A stretch of 64,000 nucleotides of DNA from Dirofilaria immitis (GCA_024305405.1 JAKNDB010000068.1:1358501-1422500), one strand, 5' to 3'; positions 10,909 through 23,785 are shown, counted from the stretch's first letter. A program made the numbers and translations. The notes: a model not told the origin generated them from the sequence alone.

Positions 10909-12552
10909 AATTACACGGCAGAATCTGTAATTCAGTCATTGCCATTTGCTGTGGAAATCGGTTGCGAATCTATATGTTGCTGCCTTATTACTTCCTGATG
11001 GCATCATTGCCATTATGCATCACACAGGTAAATGAACAAATTATTGACTATGAAAATTAAATATTCATAAATTTCCGTTTTTGTTTTTACTCTTATCAGT
11101 TCTCCTCGTCACTTTCGACGTACTCAATATTTTTATTTAAATTCTCTGTAGCATAATATGAACATATATCACAAAAGATAGTTTAATTTCTAAATCATTT
11201 CGCAAATATCAGTTCGTCAGTTTTTTCGTTTCATTCTATATCATATTATTTCATATTTTGATTTAAATCAGGATAAAAAATAGTTCGGGTTCCAGAATTA
11301 CATCAAAATCAAATTTTTATCTTCTCACACATATTCTATTTTTGATCAATCACAATAGAACAGCAAAACTAACATTCGTTTCAAAATATGTTCTAATTCT
11401 TCGAAAATTTTTAAGAAGTACCAGTATAGAGTGGTTATCAAGTGTTATTGTTCAAAGACTCAACAACATATGTAGTAATATCAATGGAATCTCTTTGGAA
11501 TGCTCAAAAATTTTAGGAAAAATAATCATCAAACCACTTAAATTATGAAATGAATCAATTCAAATAGTTTCAGGTAATGCCCAAGAACGATTCAACTGAT
11601 CAATTGAATTTAAATCAATATAATCAGACAAATACAAACGAAGAACTGTTCAAGTGCGAGACGTGCGGTAAAGAATTTAATCAGCGCAGCCATCTGAATC
11701 AGCATAATCGAATACATACAGGCGAGAGACCGTTCAAATGCCATGTTTGCGATAAAAGATTCACTCATAGCAGCAATCTGAATAAGCATAATCGCAAACA
11801 TACGGGCGAGAGACCGTTCGAATGCAAGATATGCCATGAAAGATTCACTCAAAGCAGCAACCTGAAAAGCCATAATCGAAAACATACAGGCGAGAAACCA
11901 TTCAAATGCAATCTCTGCGATAAAACTTTCGCTCATAGCAACAATCTAAAAAGGCATTATCAAAAACATACGGCCGAGAAACCGTTCGAATGCAATGTAT
12001 GCGGTAAAGGATTCGTTGACCGCCACGATTTGAAAAAGCATAATAGAATACATACAGGCGAGAAACCATTCAAATGCAATCTCTGCGATAAAAGTTTCGC
12101 TCATAGCGGCAATCTGAAAACCATTATCAAACACACACAGACGAGAGACCGTTCAAATGCTCTGTCTGCGATAAAAGATTTCGTCGGCACTGCAATCTGA
12201 AAAATCATAATCGAACACATACAGGTGAGAGACCGTTTGAATGCAATGTATGCGGTAAAAATTCGGTGAGCGTGCCAACCTAAGGAAGCACAATCTGACA
12301 CATGCAAGTGAGGCATTGCTCACATACGATTTATGCGATAAAAAATTCGTGCAAATTGGAAATCTGAATATGCATAAACCATGCAAGCTCAATGATCATA
12401 ACGCAAAATTCGGTGGAATTAATTTGCTGGGACATGAAAGGAAACACAAAGATTTAGTTAAAATACCTCATTACATGACAACCATGTCTACGGATGACAT
12501 TGTCAGCACATCCATATTAACAGAGAAAATAATTTCATACTCAAGACTATGA
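10909..12552 (+). CDS. C2H2 zinc-finger gene with signal-peptide-like first exon (right copy; frame broken twice)
   Basis: Probable exon 1 (10909-11027) follows a TTTTTCAG acceptor; its ATG at 10974 opens [18 protein letters not shown] and it ends at a CAG|GTAAAT donor in phase 0. The main exon starts at 11574 after TTTCAG, phase 0, and runs to a stop at 12550-12552. If the start were internal it would be the ATG at 11577. It encodes a linker containing [14 protein letters not shown], eight C2H2 fingers (first CETCGKEF, then H-N-R-I-H) with TGERPF/TGEKPF linkers, one degenerate finger and a tail ending SYSRL. Single-base losses near 12116 (AAAA before CCATT) and near 12257 interrupt the frame. 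It is divergently oriented to the left copy and has one finger more. The finger assignment is certain; the leader exon and whether the gene is functional are not. Confidence 0.68.
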
Positions 12553-12559
12553 GCATTTT

Positions 12560-14989
12560 GCCTTTTATGTTTTCTTGATTATTACGTGATTGATTGCTAA
12601 CAATAATTATTAAAAATTGAACCGAAAATCGTTCATTTTCAATTGGATTGAGTTTCATACTGGATTCATTGCAGTCAACAGTATTCCATTTATTTTGTGA
12701 AATTTACTTCAGTTATAATAGCTTTCACATTGTTCATAAGATATCTGTATATTTTGTATCACTCGAATTTTTCGTCGTTTTTTATTGGCAAATAAACATG
12801 AAACGAATTGGTATATGTATAATCAACGATAATTCAAGAATCTCCTTTTACATAAATTATCCCTGGTTGCTTACAACATATCGATTGGTCCAATCATCAG
12901 AAAAAATTTTGAGATCAACAATACTTATATCAAACAATACCTACAAAGTTTAGTCTTTGAAATATTCCATAGATTAGCATGGATTTCAACAAATATGAAA
13001 GACGTCACGTCTCATTGATTTCTTTCTCATTTGCAGAAATCCATCATGTTATCCCGGATGCTGATTTTTGTTGCAAGCTTCAAAAAGTCACAGAGAAATT
13101 TTATGATTGTCGTGAAAATTTTGAATAATTAGGGATTAATCTTGTTTGTATTGATGAATAGTTTTCGGTTATCTGAAACTATTTGAAATGATTCATTTCA
13201 TAATTTAAGTGGTTTAAGTGGCTTCAAAAACGAATAAAGGGAGCTCTCCGACAATCACGAAAATTTTGAATAATTAGGGATTAATCAATATCATTCTTCT
13301 TACGAATTTATTAAATTTTGAATTTTAGAAAAAATTTAAAATTTTTGAAAGAAATTTCGAAATAACAAAGTATAATTTTAGAGCATATGAAGGAACTAGA
13401 AAAAGAAATGATTTTCTGTGAATTAATATTTAGTATGCATATCACATTATATGATTTAGCAGTATGCTTATTTGATCGTATATCCAGAAATATCAATTTC
13501 AGATCGCACAAAAATTATGCGAACGAAGGAAATAGATTGGTACTTTATCTATTTGATTTGATTATATCAAATAAATTATCATTCGAGGAATATTTTTCAT
13601 TTTTAGTAATATAATTAGAATATTTTCAGGAGTGAGGGTATTGAGTAGCATTTTTAAAGCGAAATATGTAATTGAGAATAAGTCTTTCTGCGGTAAATAT
13701 TCACAGCACGATTGAAGTATAAAATGATTATGTATAGTTCGTCTCCCACTCCGTAGATGTGAATTTCTCACAAGATTGATATAAATGCTTATGAAGTTGC
13801 CAAAAATAATTCTGATCATTTTATTACCTATTTTCATATTATCAATTTAATTTAAAATGTCGAGAGTAGAACAGAATGAATTACGAGTAATATTTAGTGT
13901 ATAATTATTCATTTATTATTATCTTTTGCATTAATTCCATTAATTAATTTAGTATAAATGACATCAAATACTTGATGTCGAGAAAATAAAAATTGATGAT
14001 TAATTATTATTGCTCAATTCTTATCATTTTTCTTTTTTTTTTATAAAATTTATTGAAGTTTTTTTCGAAATAATAATCATTTATATTTTCAATAATATGC
14101 TTATTGTCATTCGTAATACTTATATTTATAATATCATTGGACAATTTACCATACAGCAAATGCATATTATTCACTTGTTTTTTCAAATAAAAAAATTTTA
14201 TTGTTGTTTACCTAATTTTTCTTATCATATAATGAGAATCATAACTCGTGACATGATAATTTTATTAGCAACTCAATTATTAATTTTAATTCCGTGATTA
14301 CTATTTCATCTGCTAAATAAGTTTGTAAAGTTTTTATAATTTTCACTAAATTACTATAAAATCTACTTATTGCAAAAATTCTATTTTAATTCGTTAATTG
14401 TTGATGTTTAGTTATTGATGAGAAAAAATCATTTCCATAAATTATTTCATTCTCAGTTTGTTAGCTAACTTTTCTCATGATTGCAATTGATAGCTTATTT
14501 TATGATCTATGAATTGATCGATAGTTTTCTACCTTGAAATATTGTAATTGATTAATTTGAAACATATGCATTAATTGAACTTATTAATAATCTGGATTGT
14601 ATGTATTTGTAGAAATGTTAAATTTCATTTATTCAATTTAAAACAACTTGGAATTTTTTAAAAATTATCAACGAAATTACTGAAAAAAGAATTATGATAC
14701 AATTATTGATATTTTCAACTTTTTCAATTATACTCTGATTTGTTTCATTCGTCGTGTAATTGAAATAATGTATGAGATCCAATTACTTAATGCTACTATT
14801 TATTATCAATTATTAATATGATAGTGATTTATTTCGATTGAATGCTAATTAAGCAATTTCTTTTTTCCTTCAAAGTGTATTTCTGTGACAATATTAAGTC
14901 TATTTTCAATGGATAAGTCGAATTATATGGAAATTTTACTCGCTAAAGTAACATACGCAAGAGACATATCTGGATATATTGACGAAGAA
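12560..14989. other. Right palindrome arm downstream of zinc-finger gene
   Basis: This stretch mirrors about 4698-7127. Open frames here (around 12648-12953 and 14010-14297) exist in both arms only because the arms are near-identical and have no recognisable domain. An exon-like segment follows a CATTTGCAG acceptor at about 13036 and reads IHHVIPDADFCCKLQKVTEK before a stop near 13125. Decayed relatives of it lie near 9329 (plus) and 10290 (minus). It may be a lost terminal exon of the same duplicated unit. Confidence 0.4.
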
Positions 14990-15311
14990 TTAATGCCGAG
15001 ATAGAAAAGCTGATGCTGAGTTGAAATCATTGTACAATTGTTTTAGAAGCACAACGATTTGAAAAGACATTTTCGAATACATAGAAGCGAGAAACTGTTG
15101 AAATGCCATTTGTGCGACAAGACTATCAATGAATGCAACAATTTGGAAAGAATGCATAGGTGGTAACCTATCAAAATCAATGTACCCGGTAAAAAATTCA
15201 TTTAGCGTGTCCAACTGGATAAGCATAATTCATGTCAGTTTCTCATAGCGCAGAATTCTGTGGGAATAGTAATTTGCTGATGTATAAAAAGGAAGTAAAA
15301 ATTACTTTACA
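14990..15311 (+). pseudogene. Degenerate C2H2 zinc-finger gene remnant
   Basis: On the plus strand one frame reads NDLKRHFRIHRSEKLLKCHLC, a finger end, a TGEKP-like linker and a new CxxC, then NECNNLERMH before a stop. Further pieces VPGKKF and VQLDKHN follow in shifted frames. After 15228 the DNA still resembles the zinc-finger tail (compare 12395-12450: AARATTC..TGTGGGAAT..TAATTTGCTG). It is therefore an old third paralogue in tandem with the right gene. The left arm carries only the part up to 4460, in mirror image. Confidence 0.65.
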
Positions 15312-18300
15312 ATATTTATCCAATGAAAACTATTTTATTTACGTATTTTTATAGTTTTAGTTTAAGCAGTTAATTTTTTTTGCGTTTAGAATTATTCTTA
15401 TCACTTTCTTTAATTGTCAGTTATTTATCATTCATTTCTTATTTTCTCTTTCTTCTCCTTTCACTCCCTTTCCCGCATCACCTATCATGTTATATTTGTC
15501 ATTATGTGTCATTTCTATCATCATATATCATGTCATATTTGTCACAGTTCGCATCATTCTATCCTTCCGTTCTTCTGTTTCTCATCATACATCTTAATCA
15601 CACATCTTTTATTATCTTTCTTGAATTTAATCTTTTATTATAAATACATTATCGTTCATAAAATTTAATCATTTCATCCATCGATCAAGTTCATAACCAT
15701 TCATTTATAATTTATCATCATTTATCACTTTTATTACTGAAATCATCGTTAATATCTATCTTTATATTTTTGTTTTTACTTCTCTTGATTAATTTGATAT
15801 TAAAATAAATTCTGCAGATCATCCAAACATTACTTCATTTTTTCTTTTTTTATTTTTTTTTATATCGTCAATTTTACGAATTTAATTGTTTTTGTGGAGT
15901 TCACATCAATAAGTTATTAGTATATCAGTTCTATCAAATTTTATTTTTGTTTTTTAAATATATTTGAAATATGCATAGGATAGTTTTATTGATTAGCACT
16001 TGCATTCTTCTGCCAGTTATTGTTTGAATAGTAAGTTGAAAATTATTTAAATTAATTGTTTTGATATTTATTTGTCATAATATTATAATAAACACATTAA
16101 TAATTTATTAGTCGTTTTTTTTTCAGATATATTTTTGAATTATTTTTCATATTTTATTGATTTCATGATGATATATATCTGATAGATTTTGTTCCGCTTC
16201 GTTACATTTTCTCTTTTCTTTTATTTTTTTCTATTCATAATTATTTAAAAAAAAAATAAAAAAGTTCAAAAACTACATTCTTTTTCTTTCTAATTAAATC
16301 CAATTATTTAATCTTAATCAATTAGGGTATAGAAAGTTTGATAACTTTGTAATATATATTTCATCGTATATCATCAATATTTTTTATCATTAAGAAAATA
16401 ATAAAAATCTCAGTAATTTTATTAAATAAAGTATTACGGAAAACAACCATAATAATATATTATACCATTTTTTTTACGGATCTATCAGTTTTAATCTTCT
16501 ACGGGACAAAATAAATAATAAATCGAGAACATTAAATTAAATCTAAATGGCGAATGTAAAATTTAAATTTAATGCTTTGGAAGAATTTATTATTAATAAT
16601 ATATTATTGATAATATTCGAAAATTAATTTTTAAATTTACATAAGGCCAATTTTTTCCAATATCCTTATCAAATTATGAAAATGATCAATTATTGATAAT
16701 GTATCAAATTGTTCTATAATAAATAAATAAATCAATTTTTATCATAAATTAACATTTTTCAAATAAACGAAGAAAGTAAAAGATTGTTACTTTTAATCGT
16801 ATGAAAATTTTTAACAAATAATGATATTTTTAAATATTAGAGCTATTTACATTTTTTTGACCAAAAAAAGAAAAATATAAAAATCTTTTTCCGTAGTTTA
16901 AAAAATGTCTTTGTGATTTTTTTTCCTCACCTTTTTAAATCCTACATCAAATCTACTTCGTTTAATTACATCAATATGTTTATAATGTGAAAAAAAAATA
17001 GTAATAATAACAAAATTGGAAAGTTTTTGATAGTTTGGTTAATCATTGTGGTTGATTAATTGTAAATTGAAAATTTATCGTTTCCGTTTAATTTGTTCGC
17101 TCATTTTGTCATTTATTAATAATTATTACCATTATTATTATTATTATTACTATTACTAACAATAAATTTGGTCAGTTAATTATAATTTATCATTGATAGC
17201 AATAAAATTTTATGCTAAAGGATACGAATTAATTTGAAATTGATACTATGAATATCGTTTGCAATCGATTAATTGCGTAATTGAAAGATTTTTATTTTTG
17301 CCAAAAAAATTTCCAATTTGTCTAAATGATTTCCGATAATAATAATTTTTTATTTATTACACACAAATGATTACAATGATTGCATTCGTTGATAAGATGA
17401 TAATACATTTTGATATTTACATTACAATAATTATATGCGTAATATACATGTATATATATTGAATGCATACATTTTTCAAAATATTTCTTCACATTTGTAT
17501 TACAATTATTAATTTTAGAAAAAAAATTTTATGATAATTTTATGATAAAAGGCTAAAATTATCCTATCTTATCAAAATTACTACAATATTTCATAATTCT
17601 TGCAATTATTATTTGATAGTAAGTTTAATTTTTCAATGGAATAAAGAATTTTTGATATGTGCACAAATTTAAAAAAAAAAAAATTTTCGAATCGTTTGAA
17701 AACAAAGAAAGAAAAAAGAAAAACAAAACGGAAAATAAAATTTGTTGTTTACAGCAAATTAAATAAGGAAATTTTATCTGTTCGTATAACAATAATTAGT
17801 ATTTTTTCTCTCTTCGCTATCATTTCTTAACACAAAATATTCCTTAATTTTTGTTTAAATTCATTGTTTAATTGATTTTTTTTTTTGTTTTATTGTTATC
17901 AGCACTCATGTAAAATTGCGATAATAAAAAATGTTATTGGAATTAAAACAAGAAATAAAATGATGGGAAAATAAATTTGGATGTATAAAAATGAAAAAAA
18001 AATTAAAAGGAATAGAAAATGAGTAACAAGTTAGAAACAAATATAAATACAATTGTCTAATTAAAATTACTTTTTGAGATTTATTAATTAGGTTAGACGA
18101 CAAAATTATATTATTATCAATTTCTAAAATTTATTTATTTTGCAACATAGAAATATTTGAATCTGTCTCTTTTTGAGCCAAAAATAGTAAAGCAAAGATA
18201 ATGCGATACGTAATTGGAACCGTTATTAGATCATAATTAGAAATCGTTGTTTGTATTTAATTTTTAAAATTATTACTTGTTATTATTAGATTATAATTAG

Positions 18301-21300
18301 AAAATTCATATTGTTTTTGCTACTTCATATTTCAATCCTTTGCTTGGACAATTTTTTGCTTTGCTTTAAATATATATTGAAATTTATTTTTTAAACAAAA
18401 AATTTTAATTTTACGTTAAAATTTGTATATTCTACCGGTAATTTTCATTATCCATTTCAACAGGCAATCTTCCGAGAGTTGATATTTGATTATGTTCCTT
18501 TGATCTTAATAAAATGATTGAAATTTCTGATAAATTTTATCATTTCCAAAATTTGAAAAAAATTAAATAAAAAATTTTAGCATATTAAATTTGCACGTCT
18601 ATTGAAAAAATTGTTTACTTATTCGGTGATAGCATTTTTGATATCAACAAATCATACTGTTAATAATATTAATTCTTTATGAATAGATTTTATTTGTTGT
18701 AATAATCAATTCAGTGCCATTCATTTCCATCAGTTTTAATCAAATATTTTATCACTTAACTGCTAATATATTTCAAACTAAAAGATTTATAGTGAAAACA
18801 ATAAAATTTACAACTTATTTAAATATCAATTACGTTTGTTTATCATTTTAACATATTGCAAACTATCAGGAGATAGATATTATAATTTTAAATGAACTTT
18901 TTAACATGTATCAATTTTTAAATACTGTTGATAAAATTTATTGCAATCATATATTCATTAATCGATGATTAAATAATAATTTTTTCGATATCATTTGAAT
19001 AAAGTCTAATTTTGAATTTATTGAAAATAAAGATGAGAATATAACAATGGTATAGATTGCATGGAAAGATGTTAGATTTGATGCAAGAGATATTAACTTT
19101 TTTTTTCGCGAAAAAAAAAACATTTATTTTTAAATGATATTCATTTATTTTACATTATTCATTTGTTTTTTTTCTCCTTCTTTTCTTCATTTTTTCGAAT
19201 TCTTGCATTTTTATTATTTTAATTTTTTGTATTTAAATCAATTGCACATTTTAAGTTATCTAATACTTCAATTTTTAGTTTATTCTACTTAATTATACAT
19301 TTTTTTCCCACACACCGATCTTCCAAGATATCTGATACAAAAAAAATCCTAGTTTCAATGCCTCCCACAATTTAGAAAAATCACTATAGGATATTCGAAT
19401 ATGCCTTTTTTTTCCAGCAATTGAAATAACAAAATATAATTGCGAATCATTTTTAGAAATATAGCAAAAAAAAAAAAAAAAAAAAACGAAGACACATAAA
19501 GACATCAGTATATGAAATAAAAATATTCTTAATTTGATAAAATTTGAGAACACTGAATTAGCAATAGATTAATCCGATGATTAAAATGATGTAATTTTAA
19601 AATAATTTGATGATAATTTCATTTATTTCACAAAAATCTCTCTTATTTGGTGCTATGATTCCTTTAATAATTTTTTTGTTTTTAGGAAGATAGTAATTAG
19701 TATTTCATGCAAAAAAAGAAAGAGCTACAACGTATGATAATTAATAATCGATGAACTAATTCAACAACAAAACAAATTGATGGGATTTTTTTCGTTTTAA
19801 GTTTTAAATTTTGGGAAACGAAAATTTTAAAACAGTTTGGAATTGAACAATTTTTTAAATTTAAATTTCTTAATTTAATAATAATAAATCTTCTTATTTT
19901 TTTCTTGAAAGAAAACTCTTAATTTAATAATAAATAAATTATTAACATTAATATTTTCTATACAGTTATGATAATTATATAGTTAACAATATGAATCATT
20001 AATTATTTCATTTTGAGAATAGGAAAAATATTTTTGAATTCATTGCCAATAATTAATTATCAGCTAACTATAATGATGAATTTAATTTCAAAAAAATTTT
20101 TTCAGCAAAAAAATATATAACAAATAAGAAGTAAGAAGTTTTGGAAGTCTTCGTGACACATTTAAGAATTCATAAAAATTTTAGCTTTGAACATATTTGT
20201 ACTTCTGCTAAAAGTTTACATTTTCTTATAATTTCCTAGTTTATAACGTATTATTCGCTAAAATCTCTAAGTTTGTAATGTATATCTGCTAGAATCTCTT
20301 AGTTTACAGAGTATTTTTGCTAGAATATCTTTATTCCATATTTCTGTCATAATCTCTTAGTTCATACCGTATTTTTGGTAAAACTTTTTAATTTATGCTG
20401 GATTTTTGCTAAAACTTGCTTCTATATTGAATGAATTATTATATTAACGTAGAAATTCTATTTGCTTTACTTCATTCAGTTTCTTTTCTTTTCTTTAAAA
20501 GTTTTAAAAAGAAATTTGAAATTCCGCAAATTTTTATAATTCATTTGAAAAGCGCTATGATTTTTCAAATATGTATGAGATGTAATCGTTTTTACTGAAT
20601 TTTATAGATTTGATTAACCTACTGTTAATATTTTAAATTTATATTGTAAATATTTAGTTGAAGTATATTTCAGTTTTTTGAAAATTTCAATTTTGCAGCA
20701 ATTTTTATGAATGAATTGTAAAGTTTATGATTTACTCTATAAAATACTATCGTTGTAGAATAATTGCTATGATGATATCACATAATAATACTAGTTTTCA
20801 CATTCAAAATAATAAGTATTTTAGTAGTACTAAAAAAATATCTCAATTAAAAGTATTAAAATACCTTTAATTGAATTTTAATTTTATATCTCTCCTTTAT
20901 AAGATATTTTGTCATTATTAAATATACAATCATTTCTTTATTAATTTTTGAAGGAACTTCTTTCAAAACACGAAAATACTTGGGCAAAGTAATAAATGAT
21001 GATAACAATGATAATGATGATAAGTCGATGTAATCCACTATTGAAATTATTGAATATGAAATTGAATAAAACAAATTAAAGAATGAAAGAATTGTATTGA
21101 AGTTTACTAACCTGTATTGATATTCTAATATATGAATAAATATTCGAAAATGCAATAAACTCTATTGTCAAATACATAAACTAATTGAATTTCATCGTCG
21201 TCTTCATCTTCAACTTCTGATATTTTCTGTAAAACTATCTATTACAAGATATCAATGCGAAATAATTACTAAATATAATCATTATCTTTTTTCCTTCCAG
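15312..21300. other. AT-rich intergenic region, no gene recognised
   Basis: I see no exon series here. 15400-15720 is pyrimidine-rich low-complexity DNA (TCATTT, TTCTC). The rest is poly-A/T-rich with short direct duplications, for example TTAGATCATAATTAGAAA near 18229 and again near 18290. A tandem block lies at 20198-20417. Open frames in this stretch are short and made of Phe/Ile/Leu/Lys/Asn codons as expected from AT-rich noncoding DNA. Confidence 0.6.
20198..20417. repeat. Degenerate tandem repeat, ~35-bp unit
   Basis: About six imperfect units with the core TTTTTGCTAAAATCTCTTAGTTTA followed by a variable GTA can be aligned by eye across this stretch. No function is evident. Confidence 0.6.
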
Positions 21301-21435
21301 TCTCAAAAACTATTCGTTTGGGAGAATGAAAATTCAATAGAAATAATTTATTCTCGGACTGATATGTTGCGTTGGATAAATTCCACCTTAGCATTTTATT
21401 TCTTTTCTCGTTTACCGTCTATAAAATTAGCATAA
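21301..21435 (+). pseudogene. Isolated EB1/calponin-homology-like exon candidate
   Basis: After a clear TTCCTTCCAG acceptor an open frame of 44 codons runs to a stop. It contains SRTDMLRWINSTL, close to the SRxDMLxWINxxL start of the N-terminal calponin-homology domain of EB1/RP-family microtubule plus-end proteins. The frame then diverges (AFYFFSRLPS) and stops, and no downstream exon with the rest of the domain was found in the next kilobases. It could be a dead exon, a retro-inserted fragment, or chance similarity. There is no obvious partner exon upstream. Confidence 0.3.
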
Positions 21436-23666
21436 TTTAAAAATAAGCTAAAGAATGATGCAAATTAGCGAATACGAAAAATTCTGGGCATGCTAATTGG
21501 ATATTTTGATCAAATATGAATGTTTTGCCAATTTTAATTTAGTTAATTTTAAAAATAAATCAATGTTTATTTCCTACAATTTCAAAAAATAATTGGAAAA
21601 ATATGTAAAAGTAATTATCGGACGGCGTTTAAAATATCATTTAAATATATTTCGTAAGAAAAAAAACATTTGTAGAAATTTAAAATTTAGCACATTTTAA
21701 AAAATTCGAAAGACAAAGCAACAATTTTAAAATAATCAAAATATGTCGAAATAAATGATAATATATGCTTAGGAAAAAATAAATTTATCGCAAGATATAT
21801 AATATCAACTAAAATTGATTTTCAATTCCAATATTTTTTTTTTGCAATTACTTAATCAATCAACTTTGAGCATTTTCATCTATGATATATGCATAATCAA
21901 AAACAAGTTTCTCCATCTTATCAATTTTTATAGAATTTAAGAAACAAATCACGTTTTCACGAAAAATTACTTTTTTTTCTCCCCTTTTCGTTTATTTTTT
22001 ATTTTTTTCCAACTATTTTTACTTTTGATGAGCAATTTACATTTTCGCCTTTTGATTTCATTGTTTAATTAATATTTTTTAAGATACTTTGTTACATTTG
22101 GATTATTTTCATATTCAATTAATAAATTTAATTAATTGATTGAATTTTTTTCCATCTAATACTCAATCAAATTTGAGAATTGTCCTTCAAAAATAATCGA
22201 TAATTAAATATTTATCATTTATGCTATTTTCTTACTTCATCATTTCTTGGCTTATTTTCTTCTATCATGCTAATTTTATGTAATTTGATTAATTCTTCTC
22301 GTCTGTATTGGATATATTTTTTCAAGCATTTGCATATACAGCAAGCTTAATAAAATCAGATTTATATATTTCTTGCTTTCTAGCACTTTCTATACTGAAT
22401 TGCTTATTTAATATTATTAAATGTTTAGGTTGCTATGTGTAAAATAAATTTATAGCAACTTTATGTTTATTGCAATTTTTCCTCTACTTGCTATATTATT
22501 GCGAAAAATATCGGTCAATAGAAAAATGAAAGCCTATTATTTAGCTCATTAAAATGATCTCATATTACGAAGAATTTTTTTTTGTTAAATATAAGTAAAG
22601 CATGAATGAAATATCTACATATATATAATCACTCTATTTGCATTATCTTTCCTCATAACAACAAAAATTTTATTTTATCAATAAATGTAAAATATTGATT
22701 TTTTTTCTTTCAAATGTTAAAAATGACGAAGAAATGTTCGATATGAAACAAAATTCATTCATATTTGTTTATTTTCCTTCAACATTTGAAATTTTTCATT
22801 ATCACTTTTCCTTTTTTTTTTTTTCTTATTATCGATAATATGAAAGAATTGAAATAAATTTCTCTCACTATATTAGGAAATAATTGTGTAAAAATAATAA
22901 ATACATATAGAATAATATCAAAACAAAAAAAAAACAAAAAAACAAACATTTAACTCCTAAAAATGAATAATTTAAAACAAATTTTAATTGTTAAAAATTC
23001 ATCGAACATACGATATTTTATTGCGCAATATGATAATGCTGCATTATGATCAAAAAAAAAAAAAAAATTTTTTTACCATCCACCATTTTAAGTTATAATA
23101 ATTTATCTAATTTTTCGCGAAATTTTATAAACCTTTAAATTGTTTATTATATCTTTTTTTTTCGAAATCTCAGAAGCATTTTTTTCTAAAATTGTCGAAT
23201 TTTGTAAAATACTTTCGTATATTATGATAACATATTGTGCAATGAAATAAAAATGCTCATTATCATCAGATCTAAATTCATTCTTCATACTTTTTTTTTT
23301 TGATAACAATGAGAAAATGTGTTCAATTCTTTCTTTTTTTTGTCTGAAATTATAAAAATAACAAATAATTTTTTAAAAAATACAATTTCAGAATTGCAAT
23401 AATCTAGCAATTTTATTTCAAAAATTGATAAAGAGAAATTTTTTTTTTTTTTGAAAAAAGGTTGCATTAGAAGATGAATGAGATAGCACTGATAATATAT
23501 TTTGAGGAATGATTGATGAGTAAAATGAGATAAGAAGATGTAAAATTTAATTTTTTTTTTAAAAAATTCTGTTGGCTTAAAATTAAAAAATAAAATTTTT
23601 ATATCAATTTTTTTATTGTTTTTATTCGCATCATTTTATATCACTTAAAAATCTTTCCGATATTGT

Positions 23667-23785
23667 TGATATTCAATTTTAACTTTTTGAAATAATCTGA
23701 TATTCAATTTCAACTTTTTCGCAATAATCTGATATCCAATTTCAACTTTTCTGCAATAATCTGATATTCAATTTCAACTTTTTTT
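23667..23785. repeat. Tandem repeat, ~37-39-bp unit, three copies plus partial
   Basis: Units of the form GATATTCAATTTCAACTTTT followed by a spacer ending GCAATAATCT repeat with few changes. They are intergenic. Confidence 0.8.

Larger units (their letters stand above)
4460..15228. repeat. 10.8 kb palindrome (inverted repeat) with zinc-finger genes
   Basis: The left half reads as the reverse complement of the right half. Matching landmarks have near-constant coordinate sums: 4462/15226, 5388/14297, 5848/13837, 6299/13387, 7039/12648 and 7371/12316 give 19685-19688. In the outer arms (about 4460-7387 and 12300-15228) encoded strings are identical apart from a few single-base homopolymer indels. 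In the inner arms (about 7388-9664 and 9945-12300) the halves still align but with many substitutions and indels, including different zinc-finger numbers. The centre, about 9665-9944, is unpaired. The right arm end lies inside a zinc-finger remnant that continues beyond it, so the right half is probably the older one. No transposon termini or target-site duplication were seen. Confidence 0.93.

Noticed and set aside
4460..15228. Palindrome as a fold-back sequencing or assembly chimera
   Set aside because: A fold-back artefact would give arms identical throughout. Here the inner arms differ at many positions and carry different zinc-finger numbers, so two real copies exist. The exact join at 4460 still deserves a read check.
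4460..15228. Palindrome as a DNA transposon with terminal inverted repeats
   Set aside because: No transposase frame, no recognisable short termini and no target-site duplication; the right end lies inside a zinc-finger remnant that continues past the end.
15971..16030. Short leader-like frame MHRIVLLISTCILLPVIV near a GTAAGT donor
   Set aside because: A TGA lies in frame before the donor, there is no clear acceptor and no following exon. It is not homologous to the leader exon at 10974.
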